Assembly (NCBI GenBank): GCA_027405735.1
Contig: JAPEHQ010000008.1
Location: forward strand, 930,001 to 994,000
Direction of reading: 5' to 3'
DNA length: 64,000 bases
From: Mucor racemosus
Lineage: Eukaryota > Mucoromycota > Mucoromycetes > Mucorales > Mucoraceae
Of this stretch, positions 10,632 to 23,809 are shown in pieces. Every line of letters starts with the position of its first letter. Positions within the stretch are counted from its first letter, which is position 1. Made by a program: the position numbers and the translations under genes. The notes beneath the pieces were generated by a model that searched no databases, was not told where the DNA came from, and worked only from the letters and a program-made list of their open reading frames with translations.

Positions 10632-13600
10632 TAATACCGTCAGTTTAAAATATAATATTTATAAACTTAAACATTGTATATGTTTGTGCATTGGCATTTT
10701 TAGCCGAACATGCTATATCCTCTATAAATTTGATTCTAAAACATTCTTTAAGGGAACATTGAATGACATCTTTTGTACCTGAATCGGAGATAAATATGTC
10801 AAAATAGCCAAAAGAGAATGTATTATGTGCATTTCTCATTAATCCAAAAAGTGATTTCAACAAAATACATATATACATCATAACATTACCAATTACACTT
10901 GAAGTTTACATTTACTCTTATTGTGATTTACGTGATGTCGCTTGGACAGTTTTGCTCTCAAAAAATCCAAAAAAAAACAAAAAACGCAAATAAGGCCAGA
11001 TTACTCGATCAAAACGCAAAATATACCATTAACAAAAACGCTGTATTGTACAATTAATTGTCCTGAACGCTTATAACTAAAATTAATTCCAAAAACCTTA
11101 AAATTTGGGTGAAAAAAGTCCTTTAAATACCTATCATGCTATCAAGATCATTGATTTGCAATGCGTGGGATTTGAAAGGTTGATTTTTTGAAAATCTGAA
11201 ATCTGAAGAATTTGACATCCCACAACTGAATTTCTAATTTTTTGTTAATAAAAAAGTGGATTTTCACTCTTGATGCTCTAAGCTTATTGATACATATTCC
11301 AGTACATTACCCAAAAATACTATTTTTGTCCAAATTGAATATCTCTGTAAAGAGTTATCGCCAATAAACTTAAAATTGGTTTTTGTCACAAATGTCTATT
11401 TTCAAATAGTTACTTAACAGTTTTACACTTATGAGATGATAAATCTGCGTTTTACGCACATTTTGTACTAATATATATTTTGATAAAAAACGTTGATTTT
11501 GGGGTGAAAACTTGCAAAATGTGATTTGATCAATTTTTTGCTTATGGTACCTCGTCTAAATCTGGCCAAAATCGTTGATTTTTTTATCCAAAAACATTCT
11601 ATTAATGTTATAATATCATTGAGGGATGCCTTGGCGATATAACGACGCTTATCTTGAGTAATTCTGGGCTTTAGAATGAGCTTTAATATGACTATTTGTC
11701 CGAGCCTGTAGCACAAACATTTGCCTAATTCGTTGAATGGAATAACACTTTTTGCATAAATAATTATGCTTAAAAAAATTAGATAGTAAGATTGGATGTA
11801 CTTAAATATGTATACAGCTATAAATAATTGGTTGAGTGATGAATTCAAGGTCTAAAAAATTCTTTAGAGCCACAATTTTGCACCAAATTTGTATGTCATT
11901 TTTAGTAAATATGGTTCAATTTACAGTTCGTTTGCAATATATAGATGATGATGTACCTACCTGTAGAGTTTGGGAAATGTAGGCAACACCAGTGATAGAG
12001 ATAATAGGATATATATATAAAGTGGCTAATACTTGATTTGCCTTCAAGGAACAAATTTTGTGATCAACTTTTTACTCGTGTTTATCTGCTATACTTCTAG
12101 TGACAACTTTAGTACGCTTACTATACTATGAATAAGAACATATGCTTTCTAATACTTAACGTATAAATGACAGTAGTTATGGTAGTATAAACTCAAATGG
12201 TTTAAATTTTAGCAATTTTAATGTTTGTTTGTTCAATTTCAAGATAAGAAAATTATTAGTGCGTTAATTCAGATCCTCCCATCGTTTGTTTTAGGGGCAG
12301 ATGGGGGGGGGTGTGGAATAGCATTATACCGCTTTCTGTTATACTGTATGTATGACCAAAACTTGTCGCATGCTTGCAAGTTATATTACTCCTAAAAGCG
12401 TAGGAAGCTCATTTCACTAGACTCTAGCTACTCTTTAAGTGAACAAATTGTAATATAAAGGTATTTATTTCTATTGTTACAAATCAGAAAATTGCCTTTC
12501 TTGTTGTTAGATCAATTTCTACAATTAGATATTAGAGGTCTCCTGAATAACAAGTTAATGACAGACAGGGATTAGTGCTGAAGTACTGATACTGAACCTG
12601 GCTCGTATATATTTCTGCATAATTTGTAGTCTTTGTGGCCTTTCTCTTTTTCGCCAATTCACTTTTGGTATGTATGTATAAGGTCTAAGAAGTCGTAAAA
12701 AGATGATAAAAGTAGTTAGCTTAATGATTTTAACTCTGTTACATATGTGAGTAGTATACACCATACATACTAAAATTTGGCGTAATTTTTACCAATTTAT
12801 ATTATTGAATATTTCATTATATGTATGTACTATGTATGTACGACATATACATTTAATCTGATCAAGAAGGGTAATTATGGAGATTGAGAATACACACATA
12901 TATAACCCAAAAATAACTCTTTATGCGAGTGTATCTAGCCTAAAAACCATGAAAAGGTTAGAACTAACTATAAAACACTGGTTTTTTTTTTTTTTTTTGC
13001 TCATGTACATTGATGTTTCTACGCCCAACTTTCCTTTGTCCCTTGATTTTAATATGTAGCATTTAGCTTTTTGATAGAAAAATGCCATAATAGCACCAAC
13101 TCCTTTATTTTTCTTGTGTTTTAAAAAATGTCTCAGTTTCCCTCCCTCCCCCTTATTGCCCCTCTCCCCCTTTTTATTTTCTGTGGGTATTATTATCGAA
13201 TGTTATATGGTATCTATTTATTTGTGGCCATAGATATTTAGGTAAGACATATAAAAATGGGCTAAATCTTTATAATTGTACCTGGTTGTAAAAAGAAGAA
13301 GCTTTTTGGTTTTGATTTTTTACTTTTTGTGTATCTGGCGCATAATCCATGTGGTTTGAAGAGCTCAATTTCTGAATTAAAAAAAAGAAAAAGAAAACAA
13401 AGCAAGCCCATATTGATGTATTTGTTAATATCTAAAATAAAGCAGCAATGCAATCACAATTCTACTTGAACTAAATCAGAAATGATGGAATTGTAATTAT
13501 TATTGACAAAATTAGGAAAAAAGGGAGATTTTCACTATCAGTGGTCATTGTATGTATGTATTTTCTCCCTGAATTTTAGAGTTTAATACAACTAGTCTTA

Positions 13601-13969
13601 ATCAATGATTTAGGGCTTTTGTTTACTCTGAAAAATAGAGGCAAAAACTTGTTTATTTAAATAACATGAGTTTATTCTATTTTATTACGTTGGACATATA
13701 GAGATGCCAAGCTCCTTTCCTCTCCTTTCCCGATCACAGTTTACTCACAAAGAGGATCTACCCCTCATTGTTTTATAAAAAGCCTTCATATCTATTTGAT
13801 TTCTTGTATGTTTGTTAAATAAAAAACAAAGGGCAGATCATCTTTATATATAAATAAATAAATAAAAAGAGGGAGGATGGGTATAATATGTGTATATTTC
13901 TGTTGATATGTGTGTAAATGTTATGTATATATGTTTGTTTGTATATGTTTGTATGAAAAGCTTCAAATG
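10632..13969. other. Long gene-poor AT-rich stretch
   Basis: About 3.3 kb in which I see no supported gene, RNA gene or repeat shared with the rest of the window. Short open frames here have no recognisable motifs and no splice partners. It includes a G-run at about 12304-12312, a T-run near 12982-12999 and a pyrimidine tract at about 13140-13175. Confidence 0.5.
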
Positions 13970-14629
13970 TTATAATAATAATGAGCGGATTGATGGTAAA
14001 GTTTCAGGCTTATTAGCCATAGTAGGCTTGAATTGATCTTGCTGTGTAAATTGAGGAATAGAATAGGCGCATGTACGACCAGTATAACTTTGGTTATTGC
14101 TATTCATGAACAAGTTTTTATATTCAAAAAGAGATTGCATAGGTTTTAGGCATAAAGAAATCACTGGTTTATCATGGTAAATGTTGCATTCTAATGGCTG
14201 TGGCTTTACATGAGGAAAAGATCTTAATGGAGGCAACTTGATAGAAGTTGATAAACCAGGCATCATGTCTTGGAATCGGTAGTTACCGAGATGACTCAAA
14301 TTAGAAGGATATTTGATTTGGTTTGATATATTTTGTTGCTCAGCCATAACGATATCGTGCTCTTGATCAGTGTCAAATAGAGGTTCATGAGTTCTTACAT
14401 GACGAATCAATTCATCAGAACGAGAAAACCTTTTATTGCAACCTAAATGAGTACAGTGGTGAGGTTTTTCACCAGTATGAATTCGGATATGTCTTGTGCG
14501 ATGCTCTAAACGAAAAAATGATTTTGAACACATGGGACATTTGTATCTTCTTCTACTGTTTGAAGATGAGGAGGATGCGGATGATTTTTTTTTAGGAAAT
14601 GATTGAGATTGACAAAAGATTGAAGACAT
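13970..14629 (-). CDS. C2H2 zinc-finger transcription factor, Mig1/CreA type
   Basis: A single exon of 219 aa. Two adjacent C2H2 fingers lie at about aa 29-83: [19 protein letters not shown] and [21 protein letters not shown], joined by an HTGEKP linker. The residues FRLEH and RSDEL are those expected to read a GC-rich Mig1/CreA-like box. A Ser/Arg-rich stretch just before the fingers may serve in nuclear import. The remainder is low in recognisable domains, with a C-terminal PSIRSLL motif that recurs in fungal regulators. At 219 aa it is much shorter than CreA or Mig1, so it may be a paralogue rather than the main carbon-catabolite repressor. I chose the Met at 14629; an in-frame Met at 14722 would add 31 hydrophobic, unconvincing residues. 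Confidence 0.82.
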   Translation of the reverse strand: MSSIFCQSQSFPKKKSSASSSSSNSRRRYKCPMCSKSFFRLEHRTRHIRIHTGEKPHHCTHLGCNKRFSRSDELIRHVRTHEPLFDTDQEHDIVMAEQQNISNQIKYPSNLSHLGNYRFQDMMPGLSTSIKLPPLRSFPHVKPQPLECNIYHDKPVISLCLKPMQSLFEYKNLFMNSNNQSYTGRTCAYSIPQFTQQDQFKPTMANKPETLPSIRSLLL

Positions 14630-16441
14630 AATTATTGATGAATGAAAAGGGAAGAAAAGAAAAGATAATGCTTGATTCTTACAGATTAAAAGTGAATTTA
14701 TATTTTTTTGCATATGTTGCACAAAATGCTATTCATTTTGGGGGTGGAGGTGGGGATAATTCGCATTATGAGAACATTTTTGTAAGAATTCAAACATATT
14801 GGAAAAGAGAAACGGGGCAGAAAATCGAACATATTTTTCCGTGTATAATTGGAAGCAATATCTTGAAAGAGGGGGAAACCATTTAAACATATAAAAACAC
14901 AACCCCTTTTGTACATGTTACTAGATTTGATTTAGTTTGATCGGCTTTACTTGAGCTGACAAATATCCCGAATATTAGATGTTGTGCACACATTTACAAA
15001 TAAATAAGCAACCTTTACTCGATTTGTTCAATAGCCTATAAATTGATAAGAACACTTCATGCAGCACGCCTCTATTCCCCCACCTTTCTACTCCTTATTC
15101 ACTCCTTGATTGTCCCACCCAAAACAGTTATCTTGATAATCTCTTCAAATTTCCTCTATCCTAAATTATACAAATAAGTTAATATCTGCAACTGGTCCAG
15201 ATTGAACATGAAAATAACCAAAATTACATCTGTTCTGTTATTTTTATTATATAAATAGGAGCGTATGTACCCTAGAATAGCTATTTTTTGATATTTTATC
15301 CTTGATTGAAATGAATGAATGAATTGAAGTTTATTATAAAGTTTATCCAGGAGAAGCGGGGAGGAGGGGGGGGGGGGCTTTTGTGCTTAATTTGTATATA
15401 TGGAAATGTATGATTGATTCATAAGATGTATGTAAATAAAATAAAAAGTAGTGATAAAAAAAAAGAAATGAAAAAAATGTATATATCAAATGTAATATAG
15501 TGTCTTTATATATATAATTTACAAATGAAAAATGAACCTAATGAAAAGATGGATAAAGATGCATCATATTCTCGTCATTCGTAAATTTAACTTGTAGTAC
15601 TGATACCATGCCGTTAAAATGCAATGGAGTATCTTTCTATAAGCTTCCATACAGACTTCATAACATTGTTAAACCCACAAGGGGTAGCGAGATATACAGT
15701 GTGTATAGTGTTTAACTATGCCACTACGCGTGTTACCAATGTATATTCTTATTTCCACTGCAATGTTGGAATACAAAACATCGGCCGCATGAATCGATCG
15801 AGAATAAATATGTAACAAGATGATCTTGCAAGATATGATACCATTTAAATTCTTGAACATTACATGCAATTTCATGACGAAAAATGATCTAAATTATTCC
15901 ATTATCTTTTACCCCTGAAATTACGGTTTGTTTAACTGAGGCCTCTTCTCCCGCTTTTCAACTAATTCCCTTGCTTCTTCTCGGATGAAATCATATATTT
16001 TGTCCACAAATAGTTATAAAAATGATCGGACAGGTAAGTAAGGGGGGATAGTTCATCAAAACAAAAAAGCATGCCATCTCATCTTTGATAGCAATAAACC
16101 AACATCAGCAAGATACATATTGAGAGCATTATATTATAATATTTCAGAATTCACAAGCTATTCTCATACGTTGTTGCTTAAACTGACAGAATTTCTTGCC
16201 AATTTTGAAGGTTGGAAACCCTTTGAAAAAGTGCGCAGTTTTCTGTTTAAAAAAGTGCACAATCATGCAGTCGTAAAAACAGGATTCAAAAGATATATAT
16301 ATATATATAAGGAGATTTATAGAAATAAAACACATTAGCGCACAATCCATTATACAAAAAAACGGCATTTTCTTTGATTTTTTATTAATAATATATTTCT
16401 CTTCTAATATATAAATGCCAATGAATTCTAATTTATACTTT
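14630..16441. other. Intergenic, upstream of the zinc-finger gene and downstream of AsnRS
   Basis: No gene seen. The part next to 14630 should hold the zinc-finger promoter and 5' UTR. It contains a G-rich tract at about 15355-15378 and an (AT)n run near 16293-16310. Open frames here lack codon structure or motifs. Confidence 0.5.
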
Positions 16442-18479
16442 TTAAGGAGTACATCTACCAGTGAAACGAGGATAAAGACTGCAATCACGAACAGTATAAC
16501 GGTTAAGAAGCCAAGCAAGGAAACGCTCAACACCAAGACCATAACCACCATGAGGAGTGGTACCATACTTACGTTGATCAGTGTACCAATAGTAAGGAGA
16601 AGGATCGATACCAGCAGTACCATATGCTTCCAATAATTCCTCCTATAAGTTGTAATAAAAATTAGCATTTTACATCTCTCAATAAATCATAATAAATACA
16701 TACTCTGTTATCCATTCTCATACTACCACCAACAATTTCACCAACACCAGGCATCAAGACATCAACACTTTCAGTAACACGTCTATCAGAAGGAACCTTT
16801 TGCATATAGAAAGCCTTGATTTCAGCAGGGAAATGAGTAAGGAAAATAGGGCGACCAATCTTATCAGTCATGGCACGCTCAGGAGCCTCAGGAATATCCT
16901 CACCGAATTGATAATAAGAACCATCTTCCTTCTTGATTTCATTTTCCTTCAAATAAGTAATGGCATCTTCGTACTTCATACGGAGGAAAGGACGAGCAGG
17001 CTTTTTAAAATCAGGGTTCAATTGCTTAATCAACTTGGAAGTTTCTTCATCAGCCAATACACGATCAATAACGAAACACATCATGTTTTCAAGATGATCC
17101 AACAAGCCATCAAATGAGATGAAAGCCATCTCAGCTTCCAAATGAGAATATTCGGATAAATGTCTACGGGTATGAGACTTCTCGGCACGATAGGATTCAG
17201 CGAGACAGAAGACATCACCAAGAGAGGGAAGACATGTCTCGAGGTAAAGTTGAGAAGATTGGGTCAAATAAGCCTATTACATTTCGATTAGTATAGAGCA
17301 AAACTATAAAGTTTTGAATAACTTACGTTCTCACCATAGTAGTTGAATGAAAACAATGTAGAACCACCTTCAACTTGAGTTTGGACCATACAGGGAGGGG
17401 TAACTTCAGTGAAATGTTCCTCATCATAGAAAGCACGGAAAGCCTTAATAACTTCAGCTCTGGCTCTAAGGACAGCAGAAGCGGTCTCACCACGAAGAAC
17501 GAGATGACGGTTATCCAAGAGATAATAAGGGTCAGCATCAGGAGTAACCTTGTTGTTAAAGGCATCATCACCACTGGGTGCCTTACCAACAACTTCCCAA
17601 TAATCGGCAACCAACTCATGATGATCAGGGGCAGTCTTACCTTCAGGGAGTTCGTTAATGACACCCCAAACAGTAATAGTAGACTCAATGGTAAGAGTAA
17701 CAGCATCCAAAGAGTGACACTATAGACACATGTTAATAAATCCATTCAACATCCCCTAATTAGGCTTTTTTGTCAACAAAAAAACTTACCAATTTACCGG
17801 TCAAAACACATTGCAAATAACCGGAACCATCACGGAGAATGATGAACATCATATCCTTACCTTGAACACGGAGACGATGAACCCAACCGGAAACCTTGAC
17901 ACGCTTACCTCTGTTGGCAATAGCTTGACGGATTTTGATCTTTGTTATGATATTGTAAATATTCATTGTTTATAAATTCAAAATTCATCCCCAATCCACT
18001 TACTTGTTGAGCCTCAGGAAGAGATTTATCTTCAGAAAGAACAATAGATTTAGCATGTTCAAGAGCCTTGGCTTCATCTTCTTGCTTCTTTTTTAAATCA
18101 GCATCTTGCTTGGACTTTTGTTCCTCGAGTTTTTTGGCTTTCTTTTGTTGTTCAGCAAGGGCCTTCTTGGCCTTCTTTAAAGCAGCACCAGAAATGTCCT
18201 TGAAACCATCGGCATCTTTTTTGATTTGGATTTTAATGTTGTCACCCTTAGCTTCAAGAGCCTTGATGACAGATTTGAAAGGGGTAGCTTCGGTACCGTT
18301 GCCATTGGTGTCGCAACCAGCAACTTCGTCAACAAATACGGCTAAAATAATAACCAAATGTTAATACATATATTTGACGTGTAATTTCAATTATTTCGTT
18401 TGCTTCAATTAGAAAAAAAATTATACATACTTTCAGCGATGCTAAGCTTCTCAGTAGCTTGTGCTATATCAGTAGCCAT
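16442..18479 (-). CDS. Asparaginyl-tRNA synthetase, cytosolic (class IIb)
   Basis: Six exons (18479-18431, 18341-18004, 17939-17790, 17719-17327, 17273-16704, 16642-16442) give about 566 aa, near the size of yeast Ded81. Seen: a Lys/Ala-rich coiled N-terminal extension typical of eukaryotic AsnRS, an OB-fold anticodon domain ([11 protein letters not shown]...[16 protein letters not shown]), then the class II core: motif 1 around [20 protein letters not shown], motif 2 [20 protein letters not shown], and motif 3 [16 protein letters not shown] near the end. It charges tRNA-Asn in the cytosol. Every intron is bounded by GT/AG and each join restores the expected family sequence. No mitochondrial presequence is seen on the first exon ([15 protein letters not shown]). 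Confidence 0.95.
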
Positions 18480-19619
18480 TTTTTATAATTCTTGTTTAAA
18501 TTCAAATAAATTGGATTGAAAAAAAAAAAAAGATGATAAGCGTCATGAAAACAAAGTTGGTATATAATATCAAACAGCACTAAGCCACTTATGACACATA
18601 ACTACTCTTATCCGACTGCGTTTCATTTACCTCCTGACAATTGCAATTTTATTACCTTGCCATTGACTATCAGGTAGCACGAGAGGTGTAGTAACATGAC
18701 ACATATTAACTATGACTCTTGTTTGCATAATATGATGAGCTTTAGAGGGTTGTAGATCCATTGACAGGCACATGATTTATTGAATTTCTCTAAATGAAAT
18801 TAGAATTATTCAAACTCATTGGTTTGATCTCTCCGGGAAAGATTTCAGGTTCAAAATCAAGCTATATTACAACAGTTCATTCGAGCAATTTGCAGTATAT
18901 TGGTCTTGCTATTAAATATCAATCAACATAATCGGTCGATTGATAAACCAACAAGATCTCATTGATATTGCATATGAATTTGATTGTTTGAAACCGAGTT
19001 CAGATCTGAGATCAAATGATCATATGTATCAAAGTACATTGCTGGAAGTTTAGAGTCGAATAGCATAACCGCGTGCAATGAGTCAATGTTCGCGATCTTT
19101 ATTATGCAAAAAAATGGTGCCATCAATAATGGCGACTTCAAAGCGTTGTTGTACAGATCCGATAAGGTCTGTGCTCAAATCATTACTCTTGATTCGCCTG
19201 CTACTGCTGTATATGTCATGATAGAAAAGTAGACAAAAACATAAAATTCATTTTTTAAATTATCATGAAATATATCTCCTGCTCTCATGAATCAGTACTC
19301 CAAAGCTGGGAGTATTTGACTAAATGGCAGTTTCTTCAGTAGGTGGTCTTTAATGTGGACAATGGAAAATAGCAACAGAGAGTATATGTAAAAAAAAAAT
19401 TTAGCTCACGTTGTTATGCTTTTTGCTACATATTTTTGTTTTTATATCGCAAATTACAAAATGATATTGTATTAATTAACATCGATACAAATGAGCTCAA
19501 ATTGCAGATTTTTATAAGCCTTGAAAACATCCACCAATAAACCAAATATCAGTTGCTACCAGTTGTTCTTGATTGTTTAAATCCAAGTATTTTGAACAAA
19601 GCTTCTGAACAATAGTATA
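18480..19619. other. Intergenic between AsnRS and repeat copy B
   Basis: The AsnRS promoter lies next to 18480. The rest is AT-rich and shows no gene or shared repeat. Confidence 0.45.
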
Positions 19620-20671
19620 TGAATTAGTCGTATTATGCTAGCTACTCCTAAATTCATTTTATATCTCATGAAAGGCTCAAAAACACGTAAAATTCACTGC
19701 TTTTTTCTTGAAAACTGGGTCTCATTTTTCATCCCTGCTCTACTTTTTGTTTTCACTAAATAACACCAAGAAAAAAATATATGCCAATGTACCTGAGATG
19801 CTCACCTGTAATCCAAAAACAAGTATCCGGAAATATCCTACTTTTTACAGTTGGTATTAATTTTTCAATGCTAAGGTTTCAGATTTTTTACGCGTATTTC
19901 ACTGCTAATGGATTGAAAACTTTGAGGCTTCATATCTCCAGAAAAAATTAAGCTATATTAACACTTTCTAATAATGAAACTTACTTGTTTTAAAGTGCTC
20001 TATAACATATTTTAATATAAAAATATTCTGTGTACCTTTATTTTTTTTTTCATTTTTTTTGACATTTCTATAGTAGGTTTCAAAATATTGGTTAAATTGA
20101 ACAACAGTTTTTTTACATTCATGTCATTAAGCTCACTGAGCTCTCTCGGATCCAATTTAGTTTTTTTCAAAATATTGATTTTTCGTGGAGGTATCCTCAA
20201 AAATGTGTACAAAAAGGTACCTCCATTTCTGGTGTCCATTTTCCCCTTGTATACCCTCATCCCAAATTCTGAAACTGAAAAAAATTTGGACAAAAATGGT
20301 GTTTTCTCTACGAAAAATGTAGCTAAAAAGTTAAATAATAGCTCGATCGATAGATAATTTCTTTGCGCATCATCTCCATTAATTATATTTTAAATATGCT
20401 TATAAAAAGTGATGTCTATCTTCAAAAAACCTCCAAAATTTCAATTGCATTTTACGCAAAATTTAATGTAAAATGTTTGTCTAAATTTTATTTAGATGGA
20501 TGCAGAATCCAAAACTGTACAAAAGCTATTTAGTATACTAGGTCGACTTACTTTGCAGTTCATGAGCATTTAAACAATTTTGTTTTTTTCATCATTTTTC
20601 GTCCATTTTTTAAAATAAATTTTGGAACCCAGTTATCATAAGCTGTAAGCTGTGATATCGACTATTATTTT
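19620..20671 (+). repeat. Interspersed repeat, copy B (left part)
   Basis: Nearly identical to copies C (36045-37105) and D (42063-43190, inverted); the 89-codon plus-strand frame at 20088-20357 has the same translation in all three. It breaks off at CTATTATTTT and resumes at 23568 after a 2.9-kb insertion. With D it also shares a further stretch at the outer end (CCTAAATTCAT...AAAATTCACTGC) that is weaker in C. Confidence 0.88.
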
Positions 20672-20754
20672 GTGTCGAAGTCCTCGGAAGTCCCGGAAGT
20701 CCCCTACACGATTAGAACCCAGTATGCTAATAAGCTCACTTATTTGAGAAACAA

Positions 20755-20780
20755 CCGTAAATAAGTGCACTTATTTACGG
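20755..20780. repeat. 26-bp perfect palindrome near the element end
   Basis: The half-site CCGTAAATAAGTG (20755-20767) is followed directly by its exact reverse complement. A looser inverted pair AATAAG/CTTATT lies just upstream at about 20729-20744. It sits downstream of the recombinase stop codon, so it could be a transcription end structure, a recombinase arm site, or a hairpin. Confidence 0.85.
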
Positions 20781-20998
20781 ATCAAGTCCCCAGGGAAAAA
20801 ATAATAAATTTATGTCAATACAATCATGGCAAGATCGACTTTATTTTGTAAAATGTTATGCTTAGACTTCAATATGATATTATGATACTTGTTGTATTTA
20901 CAGTAAGCTGAATGATGTTTATTTATTGAATATATATGTATATATATAAAAATAATAATAAAATATAAAGAAATGCAAAGAAAGAATAGAAAAAGCTA

Positions 20999-23358
20999 TT
21001 ACAATGAGCCATCATTGACTCCAAAGATTTCAATTTTGTTATTCGCCAACCAATGCAACGAGTATCCTTTCTGTGATCTTCTTCGTTCTGCAATATTTAC
21101 TGCAGTTTCTAAACTAATGTTCCTTTTCATGGCGTAATCCTCGATTGTCTTGATGATAAGTTTTCTTCTATTGAAGAACTTCTTTTCCTTCTCTGCTCGT
21201 CTCCATCTTGTTCCAAACTTTTCTTCCAAATCTTGTACCGCATATCCACCGCACAAACTATGTTTCCACTCTCTCCACAAGTCTTTGATGGACACAATTC
21301 CTCGACTCATTTGGTAATGTGGTACCTTTTCTGTAACTTCAAGAGAATTTGATGATGATGAGGATAATGTTGGTGGTTGTGGATTGGAATTTGACATCAA
21401 GTTTTGTTGTGGTTTTGTGGTTGCTGAGATGTGAGATTGGCCATTTTGTAAATCTGGTAAGTTCACGCTGAGGTTTATACTTGCTTGACCTGTAATTAGA
21501 CGGGTTATATAATCATTAGTTGTTTCTTGAGTAGTGAGATGATCATTCAATTTTGAAGAAAGGTCATTATGCATTATGCGTATCTTTTCCTCTAAAATTG
21601 GAACACAACGTTGGAGCAAAATGTTTGCAGGGTCATTGTTATCTTTCATGATCACTGTCATGCGTCTTTGAAGAAGATTTATTAGTTTATACTATATAAA
21701 ACACAAACAAGTGCTTACTCTTTATATTCTAAAAACATAGGATTAGAAAACAATTCATTTTGCCATAATGGATGATTGGGGAATTTCTCCATCATCACAA
21801 TTGAATCTTGAATAATAATTTTTCTCAATATAAAAAACAGTTGAAAGCAAGCTTTTGCAGCCACGGTAACTTCCATAGGGTCACCATTATTCTTACCAAC
21901 ATTCTTAGCTAGTAATCGATCGTTCCATTCATCCAGTAGAGGAAAAATCAACTTGGTCAAATCTTCAGGAGGATCCAGTGAGGCCCTGGGAATGTAAAAT
22001 TGTCCTTGCTGAATAGTAAAACCCGCCATTGCTCGCATTGCTTCCCTGGGCAAACCAGTAAGGTAAGCACCATTCATTGTTGTGTTATTCCAACGACCGA
22101 GACGACGAATTTGGTCTTCGTGAACACCAGCAAGATCAGCCATCCTCGCAGAAGAGCCACGGTTTATATGTGTTTTTGTTTTAGAGAAAATTTTTGCTCC
22201 ATCTAATCCTCTTATAACGGCATCACGATGGCTGTTGTAGCTCCAGATTTTCTTTAAATCCTGGTTATCAGATTTAAAAAGCTTTATAAAATACCAATTA
22301 TGAGAAGTAGTGAAGTCGGGAAACGGCTCATTCTCAACATGAAAACGCCAAAACAAATATAGGCCAAGAGACATTATAGGGCAAATTTCAACGCGAGTGT
22401 TACGGATGCAGCCACCAAGTTCCAAGCGGTTATTTTTGTTTGTTTTTCCCTGTCGCAACACCATCACCAGAGCAGGACATTCTATGTCAGGCCTGATACT
22501 CTCATTATCTAAATTAACTGTTTGAAAATCTGTCAATTCAGCATGCCTGATAGATTGTCCTCGTAGTAGAAAATAATGGGAGAAAAGAAATGCGGCAGCA
22601 TCTCTCAAGTTTTCTCCATGATTTCTTTGGCTATTCAAATAGAACTGTATGACATTTGCTACTTGATCTAATGAAGTATAACCATCGGCAAGTGTTCCTT
22701 CTCCACGATCTTCGCAATTAGATCTTTTGGTCTGGAATTCTCGTTCTTTAGCACTTTTCAATACGCTTGCAATTACTTTTCTTGGATTTTTATTACAATT
22801 TATTTTCTTTATAACTTGTGTCTTGTATAGATCTGTAATTGCTGCTATGTATTGTTCGACAGTTGAAAATTTGATTCTTTGAGCTGCTTTTGTTTTCGTT
22901 TTTCTGCGAGAGAAACGATTTAAAACCTGGGATAATAAGGGCGTACAAGACAGTTAGTATCAAAAGCTAAAGTCATTAGCAATATTCTTTGCTTTCACCT
23001 CCTTGTGTAGAAAATAATTTAATTTTTCCCCAGAAACAATTCCTCTTTGCAATTTATCTTCATGTACAAAGGTTTTCTCTGCCCATGTAAGAAACTCTTT
23101 AGCTTTCGCTGAATATGCTTTTTTAGTGTTTATGGGCCTATTATCTTGAGCTTGTTCAGCAGTAATTTCAAGACTCCTTGCCATGTCATATATTACATTG
23201 GAACCATCATTTTGGTTGTTGTCAACCATATCAGTATTGACCGTATCAATATCATTAGTGACAATCATATTGATCATATCAATATCATTATCAATCAAGG
23301 TAGAAGATGAAGCGGACATTCTACTATCAATAGATGCAGCTGCAGTTTTCTTAGTCAT
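20999..23358 (-). CDS. Crypton-type tyrosine recombinase with Ndc10/CBF3-like core and GCR1-C DNA-binding domain
   Basis: Three exons (23358-22999, 22926-21719, 21665-20999) give 744 aa with no internal stop. The first intron has a textbook TACTAAC branch site. Seen: an acidic/Asp-rich N-terminus, an N-terminal core-binding region with INTKKAYSAKAKEFLTWAEK, and a catalytic-type region with LLRGQSIRHAELTDF, then THINRGSSARMADLAGVHE, LGRWNNTTMNGAYLTGLPRE and RASLDPPEDL. This is the pattern of fungal Ndc10 domain-2 proteins and Crypton recombinases; candidate catalytic residues are the Arg in LLRGQS, the His and Arg in THINRG, and the Tyr in GAYLTG. A Ser/Pro-rich linker leads to a C-terminal GCR1-C domain (SIKDLWREWKHSLCGGYAV, RRKLIIKTIEDYA) that should bind DNA. 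It is the sole gene of the element and its frame is open, so recent activity is plausible. Confidence 0.85.
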
Positions 23359-23567
23359 TGTATAAGTGGATTATTCTTTTTCAAATGGTTTGTTTATTAT
23401 TTATTTGTTAAAATTAAGAATATTCTCTTCGATGACAGCTCTCAGTAATATTTATTTGTGAAACATTTCATGCAGAAAGCTGATCATAAGACATTTATTG
23501 ATTTGAAGTCCCTCATTAGGGTGGGACTTGAGTCCGGGACTCAGTATGCGAACTTGAAGATAAGTCC

Positions 23568-23668
23568 CTATTATTTTGATTATCTCGATGAAAAATCAAT
23601 ATTTTTGGCTGAAACAAAAAATACAGAGTAGCAATCAATTAGACCTATCTTGTGAATACAAGAAATAA
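23568..23668 (+). repeat. Interspersed repeat, copy B (right part)
   Basis: Continuation of copy B after the recombinase element, starting with the duplicated CTATTATTTT and running through GATTATCTCGATGAAAAATC to CTATCTTGTGAATACAAG, where the other copies also end. It lies only 141 bp from the stop codon of the Nup155 homologue. Confidence 0.85.
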
Positions 23669-23809
23669 ACAATTCAATAATAAATTTCAAATTTTACCGT
23701 CGATTTTGGGTCAATACGATCAATACATAATACAATAATATCTATAAAACCAAAAAGTTTATTAAAGAACATGTCTTTTTAAAGCAAACAAAATTATTTA
23801 TATTTATTT

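Larger units (their letters stand above)
20662..23577 (-). mobile_element. Crypton-like tyrosine-recombinase element inserted in repeat copy B
   Basis: The inserted DNA is 20672-23567 (2896 bp), bounded on both sides by the 10-bp direct repeat CTATTATTTT (20662-20671 and 23568-23577). The intact repeat copy C has this 10-mer once at the corresponding point, which proves insertion. There are no long terminal inverted repeats or LTRs. The only gene is a recombinase on the minus strand. Both ends carry several copies of AAGTCCC or its complement (left near 20677, 20687, 20696, 20784; right near 23505, 23523, 23562), which are candidate recombinase binding sites. This organisation fits Cryptons, which move by tyrosine recombinase, probably through a circular DNA form. 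Confidence 0.85.

Noticed and set aside
14630..14722. Upstream in-frame Met of the Mig1/CreA-type protein
   Set aside because: Would add a hydrophobic, low-complexity leader unlike the family; the Met at 14629 is preferred, though not proven.
16144..16668. 174-codon minus-strand frame overlapping the end of AsnRS
   Set aside because: It is a shifted frame of the AsnRS last exon and its 3' flank, with no family match.
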